From Branchiostoma floridae (taxonomy: Eukaryota; Chordata; Leptocardii; Amphioxiformes; Branchiostomatidae), in NCBI RefSeq assembly GCF_000003815.2, contig NC_049991.1:5235302-5299301 (forward strand): a stretch of DNA of 64,000 nt. The letters run 5' to 3'. Below the pieces are notes generated by a model. It was not told where the DNA came from, ran no database searches, and worked only from the letters and a program-made list of their open reading frames with translations. Numbering within the stretch: position 1 is the first letter of the stretch; the number at the start of each line of letters is the position of its first letter. The position numbers were made by a program, and so were the translations under genes. Below are positions 11,751 through 24,009 of the stretch, in pieces.

Positions 11751-13197
11751 TGCACCAAAAAAGGTTTATTAAAATAATTTGATCACAAAACATTACACAC
11801 CGTTATTAAAGGTCCCTGTGTCTTTTTAAACAAGCCCAAATCAGTTTATCAGTTCAAACTATATGGAATGTGTCTCAAAGACTGACTGTGTGATTTTGCA
11901 AGTCACAAAAGATAACCTAAACAAATGACATTGTTTCCCCCTGTATCTACCATTTGCATTGAGGTCCCTGCTTGTGAATGAAACTCCACCCCTTCAACAT
12001 TTAAAGTATTTCTGTCAATCTATCCATTGACTACAGAGGATAGGAGATGGGGGGCAAGGAAAATACATTTCACAATACCCGTCCATAACAAAATAATATA
12101 CAGGTAGCCATAATAACACTGTAACAGTTCTCTGTGATATGACGAAATTTTCATCCTGACCAATAGTGGTACAGCAGCCTGAACCAATCATATGCTCTGT
12201 AACATCTAACCTCCCATTGGCTGTTTGCAATCACATGACCATGACTTAAGTATTTCTTGCACATGACGTCACAGCCACCATATTGGATGGTTAAACCTGG
12301 AAGTCATCAGGTAAACTTGAATTTGTCATTAGAATTCCTCAGCAATCATTATGCCATACATATGCAAATTTATGTAAATGAATCTCTTCGGTTTAAACAA
12401 TCAATATGCCTACTGTGACATCAGGAGCAAACTTCCTATAGGTTATCTCCTCTTATTCAAAACAAACACATTATGTACACATTTGACTCCACTCAAAGTC
12501 TTTCAATTGGTCCTTTCGACAGATAAAGTAATTCAAGTAGTCTACAATCTTTACATGCACTCGAAGGCACTGTTTGACAGTAAGATACTGCAGATTTCTT
12601 TCTTTTTTTTTACCTTTTTGCTAGCTACACACCACACGCTTTTATCAAAGTCGAGCATACATAAATACATAATCAAATCAAAATTAACAGAAATCGGCAA
12701 CAATTAAGACAAATCATAGAGCAAAATAATTTAAGGCATCATCAAAGCAATTGCACTACGTTGGATCTGTGGGTCTAATCTACTTATAACACTGCATTCT
12801 TTTCCAGTCTTTTTTACAAAGTTACAGAAGAGTCAAGTATTTTACTTTTCTGTTTGTTGCAAAAAGATGGGAAGGAGTCTTAAAAAGGAAAAGTCAAACT
12901 AATATTCACTTTCACTAATTAATGTCCCAAACACATAACAGAAGAACAGAGATACACTCAAAATGAAATTACCAAGTAACAAAAATACCCTGAATAAAAA
13001 ATATACACCAAAGAGACAGTAGGAAACATTTACAAACGAAGAGTAGAAATCTCCATCATTTTGAACCTAAAACAGCACCTTTTTTTCTCTCTATCTGTAC
13101 TTTGTGTGGAAAATTGAGCTGCCTTGAGTTCTGACTTATTGTTATGTTAGAAAACCTGGAAAAGTCGGCACATAGTCGCCCTATCTCTCTCGTTTAG

Positions 13198-15165
13198 TTA
13201 TTTCCTGAAATTTGCATAAGAGATGTTTCTGTATAGAGAGGAGTCCAGGCTGATAAGGGCCTCTGCTGGTAGTGATGTGAGCGGTACCAGTTTGGCTTGG
13301 TTGGCGGGGAGTTCCGTTTCGTCGACCCAGACATCGGGTAAGACGTTCTCGGGGACCCACCGCAGTAGAAGTTTCACCTGTCCGCTGGGCTCCACCCTCC
13401 TCCCTAGCACCTGACTACGGAAGACGACATTCTGACCGCGCCCCACCGTATCCACGTACGTCATCATATTGAACGTGACGAGCTTCTGGCGAATCATGTC
13501 CATGATCCGCGTATCGAAAAAGTCCTCGGTTCTCACAATGGAGCCTCGGCGACGGAACCGCGTCTTCTTCCGTTTCGTGCTCTTGCTCGGACTCTCGTCC
13601 TTTTTGTTTGGTGTTGATTTCGGGGTGTTGGGCTCCACAAAGTGAGTAGGCACGTGGCGGGCTAGTCCTCCCTGAGAGGCGAAGGCCGCGCGGCATCCCT
13701 CTATCATGCACTTGAACGGCCTGTCTCCGCTGTGCTGTAACACATGTCTACTTAACCAGCTCCTGCTGCGCGCGGGCATGTTATAAACACGGCAACCCTG
13801 CCACAAACACACCACCTTCTCGCCCTCCTCGCGTACATGCACGTTGGACAAATGGTCCGCTAAATCGCTACTACTAGCTACGCTTTGGTCGCACTGTTCC
13901 CACTTACACGCGTACGAGTTCTGGCTCGCGCTCGAGTTCTGGTCGTTAGCCGACGAAGAGTGGCTCGACTGGGTTTCGTCGTCCATCGTCATCCGGCTGT
14001 CTTCGGAATCTTGTTGACTGTTGGTTTCCTGCTGGCTCTGTGACTCTGGTTTCTGACCAGACTGTACACTTATGGTTTCTGCTTCTTCCTTGACACTTTC
14101 TCCTCCTATTTCAGACTGCGATGGTGTTGAAGTACCATTTGTGGACACATTTTCACTTGAATCTACAACTGTTTTTGTTGCTTCCTCTCCTTGAAGTGTG
14201 CCGTTTTCCATTGTCCCCTTTATAGCAGTTTCTTTGCTTGTTGTTTTGGAATCCTGTTGGACAACTTCCATACATTCTTCTTCCACCCTGTGGTTAACTG
14301 TTGACGCTGTCTCGAGTTCCGCATTTTCTTTTCCTTCCTTCTTATTTTCAACGTCATCATCAGTTACTATCTCGTGTTTAACACAGTTGAGTTGCAACGT
14401 TTGGTTTGCGTTTTTATCAGGTCCCGAGCTTCTACGGTCTTCGCACGACGAGGGTTGGACAGCATTCTCGCAACTTATTCTGTCGGAAGAGTCTATATTT
14501 TTACCTGAGATACCGTTGTGTTGTTTGGAGGTAGTAGTAGTAGTAGTAGATTTGCGTTGGTCAACTGTGGTGGTGGTCACTCTCCCTTTGGTTGGACACT
14601 CCAGCTTCTGTAGGCTGACCACTGCTCGTAGATTGGTGCCCGGGTGGTGGTGGTGGAGGTGGTCAGTGTCCGCAGTAGCCCTTGATGTTGTGGACAGTTT
14701 TTCCCGTAACCTTGTGGCTATCCTGTTGAAGGCTTGTTCGCCGGGGCTCGGGGCACTTCCGTGGTGGTGGTTCGACCCAAGACTCCGGCTCCTCTTGTTG
14801 CGGGTCCCGTACGGCGACGCATCGGTCTCAGAAAACCGTCGGCCGTGCTTTGCTGAAAGAGGAGGGATCGTAGCAGCAGTGTTTTCCTTCAGCCTAGCGC
14901 TAACCCGGACCGGGGAGGTCGGTAGCGGTGGTTGGGTGGGTTTCTTTGTTCTCTGTCCACCCACCCTCCCCACAACCATACCGCATTCCTCCTTTTTTTC
15001 CGGTCGAATATCCCTCGAACGCAAAGTCCTTATTTCCCCACTAGGCACCTTAGATGTAGCCACGCTTCTCTCGCGAGCCGAAAGTCGCTCTGAATGCCTC
15101 AAACACTGGGAATTGTCCAAGTGTTTAGATCGCAAGGAATGTTCTTTTGGCCTGGAGTCCGCCAT
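13198..15165 (-). CDS. AEBP2: AEBP2-like C2H2 zinc-finger protein, PRC2 accessory subunit, single coding exon
   Basis: AEBP2 (fly Jing) is a non-catalytic partner of Polycomb repressive complex 2 that stimulates H3K27 methylation in the nucleus. The 655-aa reading frame has a long low-complexity N-terminal half rich in Ser, Thr, Arg and acidic runs. Three C2H2 fingers follow: CKWEQC with HLSNVH, CLWQGC with HVLQH, and CMIEGC followed by ASQGGLARHVPTH. The last is a hallmark of the family. After the fingers come a basic KRKKTRFRRRGS stretch and the conserved C-terminal block (VTFNMM, VVFRSQVLGRR, VKLLLRWVPENVLPDVWVDE). I chose the ATG at 15165 (context CACAATGGC) over one 39 bp upstream in the same frame because its context is better. 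No intron interrupts the frame, unlike the multi-exon human gene. A TTTATT at about 11768 (AATAAA on the minus strand) suggests a 3' UTR of about 1.4 kb. The long plus-strand frame across 14198-15178 is an antisense shadow. Confidence 0.93.
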   Translation of the reverse strand: MADSRPKEHSLRSKHLDNSQCLRHSERLSARERSVATSKVPSGEIRTLRSRDIRPEKKEECGMVVGRVGGQRTKKPTQPPLPTSPVRVSARLKENTAATIPPLSAKHGRRFSETDASPYGTRNKRSRSLGSNHHHGSAPSPGEQAFNRIATRLREKLSTTSRATADTDHLHHHHPGTNLRAVVSLQKLECPTKGRVTTTTVDQRKSTTTTTTSKQHNGISGKNIDSSDRISCENAVQPSSCEDRRSSGPDKNANQTLQLNCVKHEIVTDDDVENKKEGKENAELETASTVNHRVEEECMEVVQQDSKTTSKETAIKGTMENGTLQGEEATKTVVDSSENVSTNGTSTPSQSEIGGESVKEEAETISVQSGQKPESQSQQETNSQQDSEDSRMTMDDETQSSHSSSANDQNSSASQNSYACKWEQCDQSVASSSDLADHLSNVHVREEGEKVVCLWQGCRVYNMPARSRSWLSRHVLQHSGDRPFKCMIEGCRAAFASQGGLARHVPTHFVEPNTPKSTPNKKDESPSKSTKRKKTRFRRRGSIVRTEDFFDTRIMDMIRQKLVTFNMMTYVDTVGRGQNVVFRSQVLGRRVEPSGQVKLLLRWVPENVLPDVWVDETELPANQAKLVPLTSLPAEALISLDSSLYRNISYANFRK

Positions 15166-16673
15166 TGTGACTGAGTGAGTGAGTGATGAGGGGACAAAGG
15201 TCAAAACTAGCCTACTCGACTTCTGGTTGGTTTACACAAGGATGGGCATGATCATGTTTCTACAGGGGGTGTCGGCATAGATTTAAAAGACAATGCACAG
15301 GTGAGGTCTTTTCAAAGTGACCATGGGCATCCCAAGGTCAATTCGTAGTGTGTTTTTTTCATGAAAGGAAACTTTTGACAGCGTTTCACACTACGATGGA
15401 CAAAATATTTTGAAAGGTTGTCAACATTTACAAGGGAATGCCACTGCACATGTGCAGATGGGTTTAAATGTTGCAATGGGCATTTGTTTGACAATTTGGT
15501 GTTTCTAGAACTTTTGAAAGTAAAATTTTGATATCAGCTTTTTATTTCCATATAAAAGCAAAAATAAAGCCTGTAAGTGGTAGGACATGTTGGAACACTG
15601 GTGATGTAAATGGGTAATTAATTCAATGAGAGGAGTTGTGGGCATTTTAATATTTTGTTTAGAATTTTTGCAAACATTTAATGATATGCTAAAGATATGC
15701 TCAGAAACACTTGAAAGTATGCTGTGCACATTGTATGTCCAATCTTTAAAATGTTTTATTTTCTTACAACTTAGTTCTTTTTAAGGAACCTTCAATCAAC
15801 TTGAATATCAATATATCGTATCAAACCATTTCCTCAGCTGTCTTGTTATAGATAATTAAGACAGATTTTAAGGTACAATATCAGTCATGATATTTCACAA
15901 AACAGAAAAGTTCTTCCTTAATCAACCAACCATTCTACCTTAATGCATTTCCCCACCTTATGTTTCCTTTTAAATATTTCAATGATGCCTCTCTATTAGT
16001 ATGTGTTAACTTTCTTACAGTATTTAAATCTTCTATCATGCAAACAATATCATAAAGATAAATATGATTAGATCTCATATTCAATAAAATTTACACCTAA
16101 AAAAAGCTGACTGCAAGTCAGTAGCCACAAATATATCCTTGTATAATATTCTTGAATATACAGTCAATTTCATGTACATTCAGCATGTCACTATGTTTCT
16201 TCTCATAATCATTTCAACAAAATGCTCATGAAAAATTTTATTTCATAAGGCAATATCACATGTTGTTCCGGTTATATAAATACATGGCCTTTGTACTTCT
16301 AGTATCCCTCCTTCCAAAAAAGAAAACTAGAAATTACATCAACATTGCACAAATCAATAAGCTTATATGGAACTTAAATGTCCATTGCATTTCTTTCATG
16401 GATAGGCACAAAGCAGATTAAAGGGTAACATTATAGCCACAATAAAAAAACTCCATGAAAAACAACATTGGAATCTTTAAGAGCCACAGTGACTAACATC
16501 TATACTTCATCTCATTACATGTAAGTAATTCCAGTTGATAACTGTCTGCATCTTTAACAAACTTTGTCTTATGATGATTTTAATGTGACTCCTAACATTG
16601 GTTTGCCTCTATGATACAAAACACATGGACATGTGTTTCAAGATGTGTATTCTTTCTTAATCCAGGTTCTTGC
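15166..16673. other. Spacer between the AEBP2 start and the GNPTG stop
   Basis: AT-rich DNA with no recognised gene. It should contain the AEBP2 promoter (near 15170-15300) and the GNPTG 3' UTR. A TTTATT at about 16238 gives an AATAAA on the minus strand that could end the GNPTG transcript. Confidence 0.45.
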
Positions 16674-19600
16674 TCACAAGTAGTCGTCCATTAAGTCGTA
16701 GTCGACCATAGCGTGGTCTTCCAGAACCACTTCATCTGCTTCTTGGAATCTGTCCTCTGAAAAAAGAAATTGCACAGTAAGATAATTGTAGACGTATGTA
16801 CTGTAAATGCAGGGGCAATTTGCTGTGGCTTCATGTTTGTGGTTTTTGCGGTGGCCGCTTTGCCACAAACTCAAAACCACAGTGAACATTTTTCAATTAC
16901 AGTTTGTGACTAAACTACATGGTGCCAGTAGTGAACTCAAAACCACTGCAAACACTCTATTTTCTCACAATCATAAATGCATTTACAGTATAACAAAAGG
17001 GGTTTGTAGTGCCATTGTAAGGCCATGTTGATTTGAAAACATTATATACAATCAATTTTTGTCCATTTTTAAGAAAAATAAGGGTTTGACAATACTGTAG
17101 ATCATATAAAGCAGCTGCAAAATGAGCAAATATATGTCCTATCATCAAATTGAAAAAAGAAATTCGGAAATCAAGGAAGGAGATGTGAAAGAACAAGAAT
17201 GAAGGATCTTTTGCTTAGCACACCATACTACAGATCTGCATATTCAGTCATTTGTTCAACCTTCTTGACCACTTCAATTTCATAACAAAGGCAACTTTTT
17301 TCAATTCACACCCCCACATCAGTTTTAGGGTTCCCAGAGGATCTCATCCATATAATCTAATCAACATAGATTTCACAGAAAAGGAAAGTCTTGAGAATAT
17401 AACATACACTACCTTGTGTTTTGATTTGTTCTTTCAGGGTTTCTACTTCTTCCCGGAGCTTCTTGTATTCTGCATTGCACTGTTGAAGGGAGTTGAAGTC
17501 TCCGTCCTTGGTTTTGTCCTGACTGACCACAGCGGCCTTCAGTTCTTCCTGCTTCTCCTGGGATAGCTGGTAACCTGCAGCCTCAAATATTCTTCTTAGT
17601 CTTTTATTGTAGCCCTGAGAAGGTGAAAGTATAAGAGAAAAAATCATGAAAATCCATTATTCCTATCTTAACTTGAGTTATCCTCTTCAAAATTTAAAAA
17701 AAATGCCCCTGCAATTCCAAACCTAGGTGCTAGGGAGCCAAAACTTATGTCGCTACTTCCCGAGTGCAAGAGCTATCTAACATCCCAAAATGATGACCAT
17801 AGCTTGTTCTCAATGTGATATATCAACACCGGAACTTATGCTGCAGTACCAAGAGAAGTTGCTAGGGGGGCATGCAAAATGTAATCATTTCCAATGTTTG
17901 ACACACCCCACCAACACACTAAGTATGAAAACAATCTGTCCAGCTGTTCTTGAGTTACCTTGTTGATAGACACACACGAAAAAGCAAACGCTAGTGAAAA
18001 TGTAACCAGTCTGAAATGAATTTTCTTCTAAAAAGAACTAAATGAAACAAAAGAAACCCACCTTCTGAGTGATTTGTTCTTCGTACAGTTCCTGTTCTAC
18101 CTGGTCCCACTGGGACTGGAGGTCTTCACTCAAGGTTGGATACACTGGGGAGGTGAGAACAATTCATCACTCAAATTTGCTGGTGTACATAGCATACAAC
18201 ATAGTGTATTCCATATCACCCAATGTATTAACACAACCACGGGTAAGATCAAACAAAAGCTGAAGTACCTTACCTGAATGACTGATTTGGCATAGTACCA
18301 TAACTTGCGGTCTTTATTGATGGCATCTGTCTAAACTTCATACAATATCTTAATAAGAGAACCCATTGGGCAGCAAAAATCATAGATAGTGCTGATATCA
18401 ATGCCCATGCAATGTTTTTTTAATCTTTTTCTGGTGCTTGACTTTCATCTTTTGGTAACAATACCACAATCATAGTAACAAAAAAGTCCATATGTATGTA
18501 CAATACTTGAAGTACCTATCTATTCTGGTACAGTACTAGAGAGGATGCGCCTATTGTCCTTGATGGCAATGAATTCCACACACTTACAGTTCTGGAAAAG
18601 AGCGAAAAAGGATACATTGTGTAATGTGAATATGTAAATCTTTACATACCTAGCATGACATGAGGATGGCAGACCAGAGGTGTTTTAAACTCTAACATGT
18701 AGTTACAGGTGGTGGGCTCCGTCACGTTCATCACCTGGTTCTTGTTCCCACACCTAAAATAAACCTGGCACAAACAAAATACAAGTACTTTGTTAGCCTC
18801 CTTTGTTTGCAGACTTCAAAAGCGAAGACATTTATTTTGGGGGGGAGCACTGATTCATGACTTTTAGACTAAGGTTGTCTATCATGGGAAAGGGAGTTTT
18901 ACTGCCCATATTGAAAAATGTGAATCAGCACTCCCCCAAAGCTGCAAGTCTGCAAAGGAGGTTAATACATTGTAGTGAGAGTAACTCAATGTCAAACACT
19001 TCATTTTAAGGAACTAAGGTTCAAAAATCAAACATCTTTAAGGTCTTCATCAGAGAGGGAAGAGGGGATAAATTTTTTTTTTCATCAGTGTCTTCCAAAT
19101 TAAATATGTTTAACTTATAATTAGTATATGTTTCAAACAATTGGATATGATGTGCTATACATGATGTAGAGGTTTTATTCTCACATTTCTTTGTACAATT
19201 ACAGATTGCAATTACAAACGTCGCAAAATCTAAATTAAAAAGACTTAACATCAATCAGCCTTACAAGGGCTTTTCTTAAAGAGAGGAACAAGGACACTGG
19301 ACACCATGGACCACTTACCCTAGGGAACAGATGCTCTGGCAAGCATAAAATTCTGATTAACCAGAGATGCCACTACATCACATGTGGGCATGTACAGCCT
19401 TCAACTTGTCTGATAGTCATAGTAAGAAACATTTGTAAGAAAAATTGTCTAAAACTCCACACCGGGTGCCCTGGAAGTGGAATCGCCACATCAACCTCAT
19501 CACCCCCAATTGGTTCCTCCACACGTGCACCATTGCAGTGGTCCCCCTTGCAGTTTTTTGTTGCCCCCCCCCTCCCCTTGAAGAGAAAGAGGTGGGATAG

Positions 19601-22600
19601 ATTTGCATTTATATATGCTAACCTTGACTTGTCTCCTCTTGCTCCCACAGTCGTCCCCTTCTGGCATGACCATGGAACTGAATGTGTTGTTCTCTATCTC
19701 CCACTCCTGCCATACACTGGAACAAAACAGAAGATTACTTAACAGGTCTTTTCAAGGACCATGAAACCTGTTCACACTCACTCAGTATCCATTGTCGACA
19801 AGAAATTGTGACTCTACCTGCGTGAATTATTTTGGGAATATCCTAATGCAATTGTATGGATTACTGGAGAACATGAAATTCATGTCTTTGTCTATTATCT
19901 TTGGTATGTTTTTTTTTTTTTTCTAAATCATGTTCGTAGGGCCTGATGTTACCATCATGAAGATGAAGAGCGGTCCATAGCGATAACTGTAGCAGCATCT
20001 CTTCTCCCTAAGTCAGAAACATCAAGCTTAGGCAAGCTTGGCTTCACTGACTCAATAGGCGAAGCAGGGGTTACGAGGCTGCTAGGGAAATTCCCTACCC
20101 CATTTTGGCCGGAATGGTTTGATCCGCCACATCGCACCATCGCACATGTGGCGGGTTCTTTTACGTGCCCGGGGTGTGGCTCTCCCCAGACACGGGACCT
20201 CCATTTAACGTCATATCCGAGGGACGACTCATTTTCACTTGAGTAAAGTGAGGAAAGTCGTGTAAAGTGTCTTTCCCAAGGGCACAAGACCGGTAGCACG
20301 GCAGGCGGATTCGATCCCGCAACCTCTCGGTCACGAGGCGAACAATATACCACTGCGCTACACGGTCCCACTTTTGATTCAAAACTCTTACATAGGGCAA
20401 GTTAAAGGATATCTATGCCCACTGCGAGAGTACAGAAAATGCCAAAAGTGCATAACATAATGACAATTCTTCTTTCTTATAAGAATACATTTACAATGTG
20501 ATAACAACTTTCCCAGCTAAATGCTGTATACCACTTCTAGTGCTGCACATTTTCCCTATAATTAGTATAAAATAGCTAGTTCCTTTTTATATCACTGAAA
20601 GAGTTTGTTGCAATTTTAAACAAACTATAATTTCTACTTACCCCAGTATACCACTATATGGGTTCCATCTTAGGCTCTGTTCATACTGTGTGACATTGTG
20701 GAATGGGCAGAACTTATACTTGTAACTGTGGATAAACCAAACACGAAAAATTCTGTTTAAGAATCATACACAAACATATTGTGTTTAAGAATCATACAGA
20801 AATACATTGTGTATAAGAACCATGGTTTACACAAACACAATGTGTTTGATCAAAAATTCAAAGCTATTCTAGACACCCTGGTAATATGATATCGGGTAAA
20901 CAGTAGCCTAAACATGCAACCAATACAAATTTCTTCAGAAAATATTTAATTTTGTTGACTCATCACTTTTGAGTACATGTATAAATAAATGAATTAGGAA
21001 ATAAGTTATGCAAACAAAAGGAAAACATGTACATATATGTAGGAATACTAGTACTTACTTGCCAAGCACTTTGGAATAACATCTGCCTGCTAGCTGCTGT
21101 AATGGAACAGGGCCTGAGAAATAACACAAACACATAGTTCTAAAAACTGTAGTTAAAAGGACTGCAACAGAAGAATTTCCTTTCTTCTCCATTGCTAAAA
21201 TAGCAATCACACGAATAATTCTCTTATTCTAAACTGCAGATTATAACAAAAAAGGAAATCCTAGTACAAAGATTATGTTTTTCTGAGATAGAATAAATGG
21301 AAATAGAAAGTGGCTGATCATAAGTAAAGGATTCTAAAAAAGTTGAAATCAGTACACAAACTTTGACAAAGATAATATTTTGGAAAGATTGAATGATTGG
21401 TAAGGTAAAAACCTCACCTGACACATTTGAAGCTTTAACCCGTGGAGTAAGCGTTCTCACTCCAGAATTAGCCTGATTACCTCCATATCTGAAAATATAA
21501 CAAACAAAAATATGGTTATCCTTTGCTTGAAACTGTTGACAATATGTACATACTTGTGTATCTCACCGTTAAACCACCATACAGTACTAGTATGAGAGTG
21601 TAACAGTTTTTTGCCCTGTCTGTGCATATATTTGTGTGCGTGCGCTCATGTGTGTGCGTGCATGTGTGTGTGCATCTGTGTGTGTGTGCGCAAGTGCATG
21701 TGTGTGCATGTATGTCCCCGTGTGCGTGTGTGTCACTGTGTGGCTGAATGTGTGTAATAATAAATGAGTGTGTGACACAGTGTGTGTGTGTCTGTATCTG
21801 TTTGTGTGTGTATGTGTGTCTGTGTGTGTAACGTTATCTGGGAGCGGGCTGAAGTCTGCCATCTCTAAAATTACTCATAAACTAGTCAAAATTGTCTCAA
21901 TAGGAGATGCAAGGAATATTTCAGAAAATCATTATGCACATTTCCACTACCATTATGCGTGATACTCCTACTCTTAGGCCAGGGTTCAATTACTATTACA
22001 TGTAAGTCTATTTTAAGATTCTTCGCTTTTACCATGAAACTCTTAGGACGTGCGTTTCGTCCACTATGTAATTTGGTTTGAAATTTCAGTTTGCTCATAG
22101 CCTGTTTGGCTATTGGCACACTGAGTGTGTCAATAGCCACAGCGTTTCAGTTTTGTTTTAAAGTGTAACGTTAACGGCACTGAACTTTAATCCAATGCAA
22201 CTTTAATCCAACACTTTTCAGAACCCATCTGTCAGTCAAAAACTAGCCCCGGTATGCAAATTCTTTTGAGTGCTTTACAAAACCAGTAAGGTATACGACT
22301 TAAAATCTTGTAAGTTTCAGCTCACAAAGATCGCATGTTGCAGCGGCAAGTCAATCAATCTTCTGGTATGTTTTCATGCTGTTAATCAAGCCGTGGGAGG
22401 AGGGCAGCAATTGTAATTTCAAGCAATCCTACTCTCCTTCCTCACATTACACATTAATCATCACAGTAAATATAGCAAAATATTAGTAATCTGTCCATCC
22501 AACACAACCAACATGCCTTAAAGTGTCCCTCTTTAAAGTACAGCGCCAGGCTTTGTTACACAAATTCAGTAGAAATCCGAACATGCGCCATGTTGAATCA

Positions 22601-23710
22601 TATTTCAGCACGCCCCTTCACCCCTATTTTTGAAAGTGATCACATCCAAAGGCCAGTAGGACGAATTTCACTGGCAATACCAACAGCCCCACATGGGGGA
22701 CGTACTGTAGGGATTTTGTACTGTGTTTTGCGGGCATATTTTTTGGGAGCCATTCACAAACAACGTATTTTGCCACCATTTGCTTACCAAACAACGGATG
22801 AAAAGTTTCATAGAACGTCATAACTGTGTAGAACAGCAGAACGGATTTGCCGCTGGTTGATGCATTTTGGGGCCGTGTTTTGATCGCGGCTATCAGCAGT
22901 TTACCGACATGCCGATTTGCCAATCAAAACCTTGAGTAAGTGCCTGCCAATTGATGCAAATTTGTCGTTGTAAATATGAAATCCATAGATAAACAGCCTT
23001 GTTATATTATTGTGTTGGATTAAAGTTCCACTGGGAATAGAATCCCAAGGGACTTGCTATCAGTTACACTCTCTTTGAAGTGTTATTTTCTGGTGACACC
23101 ACAGAAAGTGGTAGCTGGGGCAACATCGCATGGAGGATTACAATTCCTCTGCGACGTTGCCCCAGCTAAGAAAGTGGCAGACAAATGTATGTGTAGCAGT
23201 GTCCGGGGAAACATAGTAAACAATGCACTAAACAGTTTTTGGAATGCGCAAAAGCCCGCTTGTTTATTTGTGGTTCAGTTTTGAATATGCTGTTGGATTA
23301 AAGTTCAGTGCCGTTACGTGTGTCTTAAAAAGTCAAGAAGTTCAGACATGCGACATAAACATGATTACCCGTAATTTGATGGTTCTTCCACGATTCTCAT
23401 GGAGATTTTCCGAGGTTTGTCTTCTGCATCACCATCTGGTAAAAAAAATTCAAAAATTATTAATACAAATAAAGCGAAGTTCTTTCCGAGAGCATCACTC
23501 TGACGTGACGCGCCCCTCCCCAAATTGTAACATTTGTCTTCAACATTTCATTTTAATTACCAAACACGTAAAAATTAAACATTCCATACATAAAGCAACT
23601 ATAATGCGCTTCATTTTGCTTTCTTTAAATCCAACGTAAACGTACTTCTCACCTTGTAAAAGAAGAAAAAGTAGGAAAACTGAAGTCCAACAAAGTCTCA
23701 TGACCTCCAT
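16674..23710 (-). CDS. GNPTG: GNPTG, N-acetylglucosamine-1-phosphotransferase gamma subunit (10 coding exons)
   Basis: This is the gamma subunit of the Golgi GlcNAc-1-phosphotransferase that starts the mannose-6-phosphate tag on lysosomal hydrolases. Coding exons (minus strand): 23710-23653, 23435-23369, 21488-21418, 21113-21059, 20725-20642, 19716-19623, 18764-18650, 18144-18062, 17614-17413, 16756-16674. Phases join to 303 aa, close to the 305 of human. Visible landmarks are a signal peptide ([20 protein letters not shown]), [75 protein letters not shown] (a mannose-6-phosphate-receptor-homology type domain), then [20 protein letters not shown] and a C-terminal helical/coiled-coil segment ([18 protein letters not shown]). 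The acidic tail ends in DYDLMDDYL. The start lies 299 bp from the TSR3 start on the other strand. Intron 2 holds a TIR element and a TG-rich tract. Confidence 0.95.
16799..16990. mobile_element. MITE copy C of the TACTGTAAATGC family, in GNPTG intron 9
   Basis: It runs from TACTGTAAATGC to GCATTTACAGTA with a diverged interior (GTTTGTGGTTTTTGCGGTGG, CTCAAAACCACAGTGAACA). It lies close upstream of the last GNPTG exon, about 40 bp away, and does not disturb its acceptor. Confidence 0.75.
17650..17990 (+). mobile_element. Partial copy of the CCTCCATGAAAT-type repeat family, GNPTG intron 8
   Basis: Shares CTTGAGTTATCCTCTTCA, AATGCCCCTGCAATTCC, AGCTATCTAACA and the GCTGCAGTACCAAG...GCTAGGGGG block with the longer element at 60396-61446, in the same orientation, and ends near the ACACACACG run. 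The 5' part is missing. Confidence 0.7.
18794..18966. mobile_element. Small MITE, about 170 bp, GNPTG intron 6
   Basis: The termini are inverted: TTAGCCTCCTTTGTTTGCAG and CTGCAAAGGAGGTTAA. A second pair inside (GGGGGAGCACTGATTC and GAATCAGCACTCCCCC) makes almost the whole element a foldback. Confidence 0.75.
19943..20371 (-). mobile_element. tRNA-derived SINE with a conserved central domain
   Basis: On the minus strand it starts GGGACCGTGTAGCGCAGTGG (A-box) and has GGATCGAATCC (B-box) at tRNA spacing. CTTGGGAAAGACACTTTACA and GACGTTAAATGGAGGTCCCG follow, a central block reminiscent of widely shared SINE core domains such as that of MetaSINEs. The element is about 430 bp, in GNPTG intron 5. 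No intact tRNA cloverleaf was seen. Confidence 0.75.
21600..21835. repeat. Imperfect (TG)n tract, GNPTG intron 2
   Basis: TGTGTG runs are broken by GCG, CAT and CTG, with high purine/pyrimidine alternation (Z-DNA-prone). His/Thr-rich open frames on the minus strand are artefacts. Confidence 0.85.
22108..22138. repeat. 31 bp near-perfect palindrome (GGCTATTG...CAATAGCC)
   Basis: GGCTATTGGCACACTGAG followed by TGTGTCAATAGCC pairs with itself except at one or two positions. The flanks CGCTGTGGC/AAACAGGCTAT also match (as reverse complement) the copy at 31795-31825, so it belongs to a repeat family. Confidence 0.8.
22172..23316. mobile_element. TIR element of 1.15 kb in GNPTG intron 2
   Basis: The ends are inverted repeats: TAACGGCACTGAACTTTAAT continuing CCAA (22172-22195) and its complement at 23293-23316. 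A second inverted pair lies inside (ACTTTAATCCAACA near 22201 and TGTTGGATTAAAGT near 23012). No transposase frame was seen, so it is non-autonomous. It ends 52 bp from the donor side of GNPTG exon 2. Confidence 0.8.
23113..23167. repeat. Hairpin inside the 1.15 kb TIR element
   Basis: AGCTGGGGCAACATCGCA pairs with TGCGACGTTGCCCCAGCT with a loop of about 19 bp. It is GC-rich and stable. Confidence 0.75.
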
Positions 23711-24009
23711 GTTGGCAAGAATAGTCTACTATTTCGTAGGGGAGAATAAAGAATACTATATCTACCACTTCTAATATAAATGTGTTATAATCAACATTAT
23801 TGTTCCATTATTATCTCACACAATACTAGATTTAATAGTTAACTTGAAATTAAGTTTAACGGTAAAAATTAAATAATTGAGTAATAGTTCGCCCCTATAT
23901 CAATTGTGTGAATACCCAATGATCTTTGGCCTTTATATCATTGCAAAGACAGCCACGTGAAAATCAAATTTAAAACTTTCCGGACTTTTGTAGCTACATT
24001 GTCGTCGTG
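23711..24009. promoter_or_regulatory. Shared divergent promoter region of GNPTG and TSR3
   Basis: The two start codons face away from each other with only 299 bp between them, so both transcription starts must lie here or in the first exons. No TATA box in a convincing position was recognised. The region is AT-rich toward GNPTG and richer in CpG and GC close to the TSR3 start. From recall, human GNPTG and TSR3 are also adjacent and head to head on chromosome 16p13.3, which would make the arrangement ancient. Confidence 0.7.

Noticed and set aside
14198-15178. 326-codon plus-strand frame
   Set aside because: Antisense shadow of AEBP2; Ser/Val-rich product without domains.
20300-20371. A tRNA gene on the minus strand
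   Set aside because: A- and B-boxes are present but no acceptor stem pairs; it is the head of a SINE.
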